Shown in pieces: positions 1-5,244 of a DNA stretch of 5,244 nucleotides. The stretch is from an uncultured Clostridia bacterium. Lineage in GTDB: Bacteria; Bacillota; Clostridia; Christensenellales; CAG-917. How positions within the stretch are numbered: position 1 is the stretch's first letter; each line of letters begins with the position of its first letter. Where the stretch lies: NCBI GenBank assembly GCA_946056785.1, contig CAMGKS010000095.1:1-5244 (forward strand), given 5' to 3'. The position numbers and the translations under genes are program-made. The notes beneath the pieces are model-generated. The model made no database searches, was not told the origin of the DNA, and saw nothing but the letters and a program-made list of their open reading frames with translations.

Positions 1-24
1 ATTCGGCAATATTAAATCGAAGTT

Positions 25-47
25 AGCCTTTCAAATTGAAATCGGCT
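25..47 (-). other. short imperfect hairpin after cimA
   Basis: Starting 5 nt past the cimA stop, the minus strand can fold as AGCC, a 2-nt GA bulge, TTTCA, loop ATT, TGAAA, GGCT: nine base pairs in two blocks. The following bases (AACTTCGATTTAATATT) are not a U-tract, so it is not a classical intrinsic terminator. It could be a weak terminator, a stabilising 3' structure or chance. I see no supported gene start in the remaining bases. Confidence 0.25.
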
Positions 48-52
48 TTGAA

Positions 53-1594
53 TCAATCTAAAAATGACAATTTATATTCGAAGCTGTCGCATAATGCGGT
101 CAACGACGCTTCGAGAATATCCGTTGAAACACCGACCGTCGTCCAGGTCGAAGCTCCGTCCGAGGACGTTATAAGGACTCTGACGGTTGCCCCGGTTGCG
201 CTTTTGCTGTCGATGACTCTGACCTTATAATCGATAAGAGTGACGGCTTTCAGTTTTGGAAATTGAGAAACGAGAGCGAAACGCAGGGCAGAGTCTAAAG
301 CGTTGACGGGGCCGTTTCCGTCCTTTTCAACCGTGACGGTTTTACCGTTGGCTTTTATCGTAATCACAGCTTTTGAAAGCCCAGTATCTCCTTGTTCCTG
401 TTTATGGCTTGTAAAGGTATAATCTAAAATCTCAAAGGACGGTTTGAAACTTCCCCCGAGTTTTTGGGCAAGAATTTTAAAACTTCCGTCTGCTCCTTCG
501 AATTGATAACCTTCGAGTTCGAGATTTTTCAACGATGTAAGCAAGTCTTTTGCCGTTATTTTGCTCTCGTCAAAAGAAGGGAACATGCTTTTTAGTTTTT
601 CGATGATGAGCGCTTTACCCGAGTATTCGCTTAGCAAAACGTCGGTTGTATTTCCCACCGCTTCGGGATTGATATGTTCAAACGGCAATCCTTTTGCGGC
701 GGCGTCGGCATGAGTTCCCGCTTTATGCATAAATGCACTTTTTCCGATATACGGCATTGAATTATCAAGCGTAACGTTTGATATTTCTGCGATTTTTCTG
801 CCGGTTTTTGTGGTGTCGGCAAGTTTGACGTCAACTTCGTAATCGGTTTTAAGTTTAAGATTGGCAATAATTATTGCAAGATTTGCGTTTCCGCTTCTTT
901 CACCGAAGCCTAAAAACGTACCTTGAATATGGCTTGCCCCGTTTTCGACTGCCATAATACTGCTTGCAATCGCCATTCCTACGTCGTTATGAGCATGTAT
1001 ACCTATTTTTTGTTTAGGAAACAGTCTGACTATTTCGTTTGTTGTTTTGCCTATAACAGATGGGAAAGTTCCGCCGTTTGAATCGCATAATACGAGCGTA
1101 TCCGCTCCTGCGTCGGCTGCCGCTCTCAATGCCTTGATAGCATAGTCACGGTCGGCTTTGTAGCTGTCGAAAAAATGTTCTGCGTCGAAGATGACTCTTT
1201 TTCCGTTGCCGGTGAAGAGTTTTACGCTGTCGTAAATCATTTTGAGATTGTTTTCCGCTGACGTTTTGAGAATTTTTTCTGCGGCGATTTTAGAGGTTTT
1301 ACCAAAAATGCAAACGACCTTTTTAGTGTGTTTTAACGTACCTAAAAGTCCCGTATCGTTTTTTGATTCGGCATCCGCTTTGCGGGTAGAACAGAAAGCG
1401 ACGAGTTTATCTGAATTGACGTTTTCGAAAAAGGAAGTATCCTTAGGATTTGCCGACGGATATCCGCCTTCGATCAGGTCGATGCCGTAATCGTCAAGCA
1501 AATTGAAAATTTCCGTTTTATCCTGCGTTGAGTAAGATATTCCGAGACCGCCGGCGCCGTCTCTCAAAGTTGTGTCATAAAGTTCGATTTTCAT
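53..1594 (-). CDS. cimA: (R)-citramalate synthase
   Basis: Predicted to condense pyruvate and acetyl-CoA to citramalate, which LeuCD and LeuB can turn into 2-oxobutyrate for isoleucine. It is 513 aa, near the family norm. The TIM barrel (about 1-270) opens with YDTTLRDG (Arg11, Asp12) and has the CimA-type features IEGGYPSANPKD (41-52), IFGKT (96-100), DAEHFFDSYKA (137-147), CDSNGGTFP (170-178), metal ligands His200 and His202 in HAHND, and GFGERSGN (229-236). HKAGTHADA (290-298), LSEYSGKA (321-328) and LEGYQFEGADGSF (360-372) follow. The last third (about 385-505) is a LeuA-type regulatory domain with GNGPVNALDSAL and STDILEASL. Oddity: RDGxQGEG reads RDGAGGLG here, losing the conserved Gln and Glu. 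The gene is a divergent tandem paralogue of leuA. The CimA-type motifs separate it from LeuA and homocitrate synthase, though substrate use is inferred, not proven. Confidence 0.9.
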   Translation of the reverse strand: MKIELYDTTLRDGAGGLGISYSTQDKTEIFNLLDDYGIDLIEGGYPSANPKDTSFFENVNSDKLVAFCSTRKADAESKNDTGLLGTLKHTKKVVCIFGKTSKIAAEKILKTSAENNLKMIYDSVKLFTGNGKRVIFDAEHFFDSYKADRDYAIKALRAAADAGADTLVLCDSNGGTFPSVIGKTTNEIVRLFPKQKIGIHAHNDVGMAIASSIMAVENGASHIQGTFLGFGERSGNANLAIIIANLKLKTDYEVDVKLADTTKTGRKIAEISNVTLDNSMPYIGKSAFMHKAGTHADAAAKGLPFEHINPEAVGNTTDVLLSEYSGKALIIEKLKSMFPSFDESKITAKDLLTSLKNLELEGYQFEGADGSFKILAQKLGGSFKPSFEILDYTFTSHKQEQGDTGLSKAVITIKANGKTVTVEKDGNGPVNALDSALRFALVSQFPKLKAVTLIDYKVRVIDSKSATGATVRVLITSSDGASTWTTVGVSTDILEASLTALCDSFEYKLSFLD

Positions 1595-3084
1595 AAATCA
1601 CCACCGTCTGAAATGAGTTTGTTTACGGCGTTGAGATAGGCAATTATGGAGGCTTCCAAAACGTCGGTTGAAATACCTTTGCCTGTCATTATTTTATCGT
1701 TCAGGGCCAATTTGACGGTCGCTTCACCTAAAGCGTCTTTACCTTCCGTTACCGAATGAATCGAATAGTCGTGCAAAACGAAATTTTGTCCGGTAAGCGA
1801 GTTGATGGCTTTAAACGCTGCGTCTACAGGTCCATCGCCGCTCATTTTTTCTACGTGTTGTTTATCGCCGCTTGAAAGAGTAATTTCGGCAGTCGCCTGA
1901 TTTTTGTAAGACATAATTTCATAGTCGGTGAGAGTATAAGTTCTTTTTATGGCATGTCTTGATAAATTGATTAACAAAGCGTCGATGTCGCGGCGTGTTA
2001 CGATTTTTTTGCGTTCGGCAAGCTCTTTGAATTTTTCGAAATAAAAAGCCGTCTCTTCATCGGTGAGAGAATATCCCATTTCGCCGATAAGCTCTAAAAA
2101 CGCATGTTTGCCGCTGTGTTTGCCGAGAAGGAGTTTGTTTTGCGGAATACCTATATCGTCAGGGTTCATAAGCTCGTAGGTAGCTCTGTTTTCAAGTACT
2201 CCGTGTTGGTGAATACCCGCTTCGTGAGCGAAAGCGTTTGAACCTACGATGGTTTTAAAAGGCGGCAATTTTATGCCGACAATGCTGGATACGAGTTTTG
2301 ACGCACTGTAAATTTGTTTTGTTTCGGTTGAAAGTTCAAATTGAGGGTAGCGTGTTTTGATTGCCATCACGACTTCTTCGAGTGAAGCGTTTCCCGCTCT
2401 TTCCCCAAGACCGATTATCGAGCAGTCGAATTCATTCGCCCCGGCCTCTATTGCCGCAAGGGTATTTGCCGTTGCAAGTCCTAAATCGTTGTGACAATGA
2501 ACGCTGATTTTCACGTCGACTTCCGACTTTATAAGCGATATTAATTCGGACGTTTCTTTCGGTGTGGAATAGCCCACCGTATCTGCGATATTGATGCAAT
2601 CTGCCCCTGCTTTAACGGCGGTTTTGATAGCTTTCAGTAAAAACTCTTTTGGAGTTCTGGTTGCGTCTTCAAAAGCGTATTTCAAAAAAGGGCATTTGCT
2701 TTTTGCATATTTAACGTGAAAAGCGATAGAGTCAAGCACTTCGTCTTCGGTCATCTTCAATTTGTATTTAAGATGGATAGGGCTTGTCGCTATAAAAGTA
2801 TGAATAATCGGAAATTTTGCGTCTTTTACGGCTTCCCACGCACAATCTATATCTGACGTCGTGGACCTTGCAAGAGCGGCAACCGATGAGTATTTTATGT
2901 TTTCGCTTATTTCTTTGACGCTGAGAAAATCGGCTTTCGAACTTGCGGGAAAACCTGCTTCGATAGCGTCCGCTTTCATGCTTTCAAGTTTTAAGGCGAT
3001 ATCTAATTTCTCCTTCGGATGCATTGTAAATCCGGGAGCTTGTTCTCCGTCACGGAGAGTAGTGTCAAAAATTTTAATTTTCAT
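1591..3084 (-). CDS. leuA: 2-isopropylmalate synthase
   Basis: Condenses acetyl-CoA with 2-oxoisovalerate to 2-isopropylmalate, the committed step to leucine. It is a DRE-TIM metallolyase-type Claisen condensation enzyme. From the ATG at 3084 it is 497 aa, close to the usual 500-520. The TIM barrel (about 1-270) has DTTLRDGEQ with Arg11 and Asp12, the LeuA-type stretch HTFIATSPIHLKYKL (95-109), the metal ligands His196 and His198 in HCHND, and GLGERAGN (225-232). The HEAGIHQHG motif (287-295) and GKHSGKHAF (321-329) follow in the linker subdomains. The C-terminal LeuA-type regulatory/dimer domain (about 380-495) includes GDGPVDAAFKAI and STDVLEASI, so leucine feedback is likely. No key residue is missing. 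It overlaps ilvN by 11 nt and cimA by 4 nt. Homocitrate synthase is a possible confusion, but the LeuA-type motifs, regulatory domain and neighbours favour LeuA. Confidence 0.94.
   Translation of the reverse strand: MKIKIFDTTLRDGEQAPGFTMHPKEKLDIALKLESMKADAIEAGFPASSKADFLSVKEISENIKYSSVAALARSTTSDIDCAWEAVKDAKFPIIHTFIATSPIHLKYKLKMTEDEVLDSIAFHVKYAKSKCPFLKYAFEDATRTPKEFLLKAIKTAVKAGADCINIADTVGYSTPKETSELISLIKSEVDVKISVHCHNDLGLATANTLAAIEAGANEFDCSIIGLGERAGNASLEEVVMAIKTRYPQFELSTETKQIYSASKLVSSIVGIKLPPFKTIVGSNAFAHEAGIHQHGVLENRATYELMNPDDIGIPQNKLLLGKHSGKHAFLELIGEMGYSLTDEETAFYFEKFKELAERKKIVTRRDIDALLINLSRHAIKRTYTLTDYEIMSYKNQATAEITLSSGDKQHVEKMSGDGPVDAAFKAINSLTGQNFVLHDYSIHSVTEGKDALGEATVKLALNDKIMTGKGISTDVLEASIIAYLNAVNKLISDGGDL
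1597..1605 (-). promoter_or_regulatory. weak ribosome binding site of cimA
   Basis: GGTGGTGAT lies just before the cimA ATG. It matches only the 3' half of the consensus AGGAGGTGAT. The start overlaps the leuA stop as ATGA, so reinitiation by ribosomes finishing leuA is the likelier mode of translation. Confidence 0.4.
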
Positions 3085-3580
3085 TTTTTCCTCTTTCAAG
3101 TGCCGCACCTCCGGTTCGTGCCATTTCAATTATTCCGTAAGGAACGAGGACGTCTATAAAAGCGTCGATTTTAGAAGTGTTTCCGGTGAGTTCAAACATC
3201 ATTGTGCTTTGCGTGGTGTCAAGTGCTTTAGCTTTAAAAATAGTGCACAAATCGCAAAGTTCGCTTCTCTCTTTTGCTCCTGCGTTGACTTTAATAAGCA
3301 GCAATTCTCTTAAAGCAACGTCTCCGCTTTTTAAGTCGAGAACTTTAATTACGTCGATTTGTTTTTTAAGTTGTTCGACGATCTGATTTGCCGTTTGTTC
3401 GGTAGCCGAAACGGTAACTGTCATGCGTGAGTAGCTTTCGTCTTCAGTGGCACAAACGGTAAGTCCGTCGATATTGTACCCTCTGCGGGAAAACAAACCC
3501 GATATTCTTGACAATACACCCGGTTGGTTTTTGGTAAGTATAGAAATTATATGTCTTTCCGTTTTATTGTTTTTTATCAT
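3074..3580 (-). CDS. ilvN: acetohydroxyacid synthase, regulatory small subunit
   Basis: The small subunit of AHAS, which activates IlvB and usually confers feedback inhibition by valine or another branched-chain amino acid. Starting at the ATG at 3580 it is 168 aa, normal for the family. An N-terminal ACT domain (about 8-80) carries the hallmark series NQPGVLSRISGLFSRRGYNI. By eye, Asn18, Gly21 and Asn36 match the effector-site residues Asn11, Gly14 and Asn29 of E. coli IlvH, so amino acid binding looks intact. The second ACT-like domain (about 85-160) starts at RELLLIKV and ends in the conserved ARTGGAALERG. ATG is preferred over an upstream TTG because of the AAGGAG site and because the family begins near here. 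The gene starts 1 nt after the ilvB stop, consistent with coupled synthesis of the two subunits, and its 3' end overlaps leuA by 11 nt. Symbols ilvN and ilvH are both used for this family. Confidence 0.95.
   Translation of the reverse strand: MIKNNKTERHIISILTKNQPGVLSRISGLFSRRGYNIDGLTVCATEDESYSRMTVTVSATEQTANQIVEQLKKQIDVIKVLDLKSGDVALRELLLIKVNAGAKERSELCDLCTIFKAKALDTTQSTMMFELTGNTSKIDAFIDVLVPYGIIEMARTGGAALERGKNEN
3090..3094 (-). promoter_or_regulatory. ribosome binding site of leuA, inside the end of ilvN
   Basis: AGAGG, within AAAGAGG on the minus strand, lies 5 nt before the ATG at 3084 and inside ilvN coding sequence. It supports the 497-aa start over the longer reading from a TTG at 3129, which has no Shine-Dalgarno site and would add 15 residues before the conserved MKIKIFDTTLRDG. 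Confidence 0.8.
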
Positions 3581-3581
3581 A

Positions 3582-5120
3582 TTAAAACTCCTTGTCAGAA
3601 ATTTCACAATCAATAATGAGCGGCTTTTTCATTTTTAAAGATTGCTCAAGTGCCTCTTTGACGTTAGCCGTGCGTGATAGCGTAATGCCTTCGCCGCCGT
3701 AAGCTTTTGCAAGGTTTGCGAAATTCAGTTTAGGTTCGTCGCATTCGACGAAACGTTTTCCGTAAAATTTTGACTGAATTTTTTTGATTAGTCCCAGGCT
3801 TGAATTGTTCATGCAAATGACTGTAAGGTCGATTTTCAGTTTTACGGCGGTTTCGAATTCGGCGACGTTCATTCTCAGCGAGCCGTCTCCCGTTATTAAA
3901 ACGACTTTCCTATTTGTGGCAAGCGCAACTCCGATTGCCGTTCCCATGCCGAATCCCATAACGCCGAGTCCGCCGCTTGTGATGAACGTGCGAGGCTTCT
4001 TGAACGGATAAGTGCATGCCGTCCATATCTGATGTAGTCCGACGTCGGTTATTATAACCGCATCGTCGGGTAGGAAGTTTGACAATTCAAAAATAATTTC
4101 CTTGCCTCTTCCTTTTACGACGGGGGATAGGTTTTGAAGTTCTTTGTTTTCTTTTTCTTTTAAAAGCGGCATAAGTTTATCGAGAGCCGTGCCTATGTCT
4201 GCAATTAAATAATTATTGCACAAAACGTTTTTATCGATTTCCGCGCCGTCTATATCAATTTGTATTATAGTTTTGTTTTTGATTTTGTCGAAAGCCGAAA
4301 TTCTGCTGTTGAATCTCGCTCCGAGAGCGATAACAATGTCGCTAGCGGAAAGTATCTCTTGCAGCGGTTTGTTGTCGTCGCTTACTATTCCGACGTATCC
4401 TTTATGATCTGACGGCACGCTGCCCAACGCCATAAAACTGACGCCGATCTGAGCTTTAATTAAATCGGCAAATTCGATAATTCTATCCGAATAGTCGACC
4501 CCTCCGCCGCCGAGATATAGGAAAGGTTTTTGAGCATCGTTTATTAAGTTTGCGATTTTTTCAACGTCTTTTAAATCGTATGAAGAAGATACAGGCAATC
4601 TTGAAAAGTTTCCGCAATAATCGGTTTCGTCTTTCAATACGTCGAAAGGAATATCGATTAGCACGGGTCCTTTTCTTCCCGTGGTTGCAATTTCAAACGC
4701 TTCGAAAATAATTTTTTCAAGGTCGTTAACCGATTTTACGATATAGCTGTATTTAACTATCGGCATAGTCATACCGAAAATGTCGACTTCCTGGAAACAA
4801 TCGTGTCCGAGATTTTTCAATTCAACGTTTCCGGTTATGGCGATAAGCGGAACGCTGTCCATAAATGCGTCGGCAATAGCCGTAACAAGGTTTGTCGCGC
4901 CCGGTCCCGACGTGGCTATAACGACTCCCGGTTTGCCCGTAGCTCTTGCCATTCCGCTTGCGGCAAATCCTGCTCCCATTTCGTGAGCGGTGAGTACGTG
5001 GCGTAACGGGAATTCAGACAATGCGTCGTAAACAGGCAAAATGCTCGAACCGGGATATCCGAAAATCGTATCCACTTTAAGTTCGGTCAATGATTTAAGC
5101 AATATTTTTGCACCTGTCAT
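3582..5120 (-). CDS. ilvB: acetohydroxyacid (acetolactate) synthase, catalytic large subunit, compact form
   Basis: A ThDP-dependent enzyme that joins pyruvate to a second 2-oxoacid (pyruvate or 2-oxobutyrate), the first shared step of valine, leucine and isoleucine synthesis in the cytoplasm. Three domains are visible. The N-terminal PYR domain (about 1-165) has FGYPGSS, the catalytic Glu47 in AHEMG, SGPGATN (71-77) and FQE (109-111). The central FAD-type domain (about 185-325) has GARF (267-270). The C-terminal PP domain (about 345-505) has TSGGLGVMGFG and the ThDP/Mg motif GDG (411-413) to NN (438-439). At 512 aa it is shorter than the usual 550-590. The linker before the PP domain is short, and the protein stops at ISDKEF without the usual tail ending in a PMxPxG-like motif. 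The position of the conserved Trp in LGMVRQWQ is Ile448, and GARFDDR is GARFNSR. The following ilvN identifies it as AHAS rather than another ThDP enzyme. The ATG has a good Shine-Dalgarno site. Confidence 0.93.
   Translation of the reverse strand: MTGAKILLKSLTELKVDTIFGYPGSSILPVYDALSEFPLRHVLTAHEMGAGFAASGMARATGKPGVVIATSGPGATNLVTAIADAFMDSVPLIAITGNVELKNLGHDCFQEVDIFGMTMPIVKYSYIVKSVNDLEKIIFEAFEIATTGRKGPVLIDIPFDVLKDETDYCGNFSRLPVSSSYDLKDVEKIANLINDAQKPFLYLGGGGVDYSDRIIEFADLIKAQIGVSFMALGSVPSDHKGYVGIVSDDNKPLQEILSASDIVIALGARFNSRISAFDKIKNKTIIQIDIDGAEIDKNVLCNNYLIADIGTALDKLMPLLKEKENKELQNLSPVVKGRGKEIIFELSNFLPDDAVIITDVGLHQIWTACTYPFKKPRTFITSGGLGVMGFGMGTAIGVALATNRKVVLITGDGSLRMNVAEFETAVKLKIDLTVICMNNSSLGLIKKIQSKFYGKRFVECDEPKLNFANLAKAYGGEGITLSRTANVKEALEQSLKMKKPLIIDCEISDKEF
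3588..3593 (-). promoter_or_regulatory. ribosome binding site of ilvN, inside the end of ilvB
   Basis: AAGGAG, a near-perfect Shine-Dalgarno site, lies 7 nt before the ATG at 3580 and doubles as codons 510-511 (Lys-Glu) of ilvB. It decides the ilvN start: the frame could be opened upstream from a TTG at 3613, but that would place the start before this site. Confidence 0.85.
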
Positions 5121-5126
5121 GTTAGT

Positions 5127-5132
5127 TCCCTC
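5127..5132 (-). promoter_or_regulatory. ribosome binding site of ilvB
   Basis: The minus strand reads GAGGGA here. The GAGGG core lies 7 nt before the ilvB ATG, the expected distance for a Shine-Dalgarno site. It supports the ATG at 5120 as the start. Confidence 0.75.
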
Positions 5133-5143
5133 AAAGTTTAATC

Positions 5144-5244
5144 TTAAAGTTTGTTTGCCTTTTTGAATCTTTTTGGTTTAGTATTTTTTATGTTTGTAAC
5201 GCAAAGATGAAACGAACGATTCAAATCGTCGGCTTCTTTAAGTT
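5144..5244 (-). CDS. possible 3' end of an unidentified upstream gene (partial)
   Basis: One minus-strand frame is open from the window edge for 32 codons and ends in TAA, 23 nt before the ilvB start. The other two frames contain stops early in this stretch. The readable tail ends FKKANKL and is rich in Lys and Arg. It has no in-frame ATG, so it does not look like a short leader peptide. I do not recognise the family. It does not resemble the C-terminus of IlvD, LeuB or another pathway enzyme that I know. The short spacing to ilvB would fit an operon partner. In AT-rich DNA, 32 open codons can also occur by chance, so this is only a tentative call. Confidence 0.33.
   Translation of the reverse strand, partial: LKEADDLNRSFHLCVTNIKNTKPKRFKKANKL

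Noticed and set aside
631..867. Minus-strand 78-codon frame inside cimA
   Set aside because: It is an out-of-frame shadow within conserved cimA coding sequence.
3085..3129. Longer leuA start adding 15 residues
   Set aside because: It would begin at TTG without a Shine-Dalgarno site and precede the conserved MKI(K)IFDTTLRDG start. The ATG at 3084 has AGAGG at 5 nt.
3570..3595. Frameshift as cause of the short IlvB C-terminus
   Set aside because: One alternative frame runs straight into ilvN and the other stops at once. Neither encodes the missing PMxPxG-like tail.
3581..3613. Longer ilvN start adding 11 residues
   Set aside because: It would begin at TTG inside ilvB and bypass the strong AAGGAG site placed for the ATG at 3580.
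36..5006. Plus-strand open frames of about 60-150 codons
   Set aside because: They lie almost wholly opposite the four conserved minus-strand genes, resemble no family I know, and are explained as antisense shadows.
5174..5209. Promoter-like TTGCGT followed by TACTAA on the minus strand
   Set aside because: The spacer is only 15 nt and both boxes are weak. It also lies in a possible coding tail, and AT-rich DNA gives such matches easily.
5214..5231. Small hairpin GACGAT-TTGA-ATCGTT upstream of ilvB
   Set aside because: It has six base pairs, one of them a wobble, and no U-tract follows, so it is not supported as a terminator or attenuator.
1..5244. CRISPR, mobile element, tRNA or other novel system
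   Set aside because: No repeat array, inverted-repeat-bounded element or RNA gene is visible. The window is filled by conserved biosynthetic genes.

Overview
The window is a tightly packed block of branched-chain amino acid biosynthesis genes, all on the minus strand. It reads from right to left as ilvB, ilvN, leuA, cimA. The four genes fill positions 53 to 5120 with almost no spacer: 1 nt between ilvB and ilvN, an 11-nt overlap between ilvN and leuA, and a 4-nt ATGA overlap between leuA and cimA. They are very probably one transcript. All plus-strand reading frames are shadows of these genes.

How the genes work together: IlvB and IlvN form acetohydroxyacid synthase (AHAS). AHAS joins two pyruvates to 2-acetolactate for valine and leucine, or pyruvate plus 2-oxobutyrate to 2-aceto-2-hydroxybutyrate for isoleucine. 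LeuA takes 2-oxoisovalerate from the valine branch into leucine synthesis. CimA condenses pyruvate with acetyl-CoA to citramalate, which the leucine enzymes LeuCD and LeuB normally convert to 2-oxobutyrate. The block therefore suggests that isoleucine is made from pyruvate by the citramalate route rather than from threonine. ilvC, ilvD, leuB and leuCD are not in the window and must lie elsewhere.

Edges: at the right end (5144-5244) a frame open to the window edge stops 23 nt before ilvB and may be the tail of an unidentified upstream gene. I see no T-box, leader peptide or convincing promoter in front of ilvB, so the regulatory region may lie outside the window. At the left end, 52 nt follow cimA. 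They hold a short imperfect hairpin and no clear terminator or gene start.

Organism: a bacterium with moderately low GC (about 40% by eye), strong Shine-Dalgarno sites and a compact operon. The layout and protein style resemble Clostridia-like or other uncultured anaerobic lineages, but I cannot assign a taxon with confidence.

The most unusual points are sequence deviations rather than a new system. IlvB is short and differs from the usual AHAS sequence at nearly all classical inhibitor and substrate-selectivity positions. CimA lacks the Gln of the RDGxQ active-site motif that is otherwise nearly universal in its superfamily.
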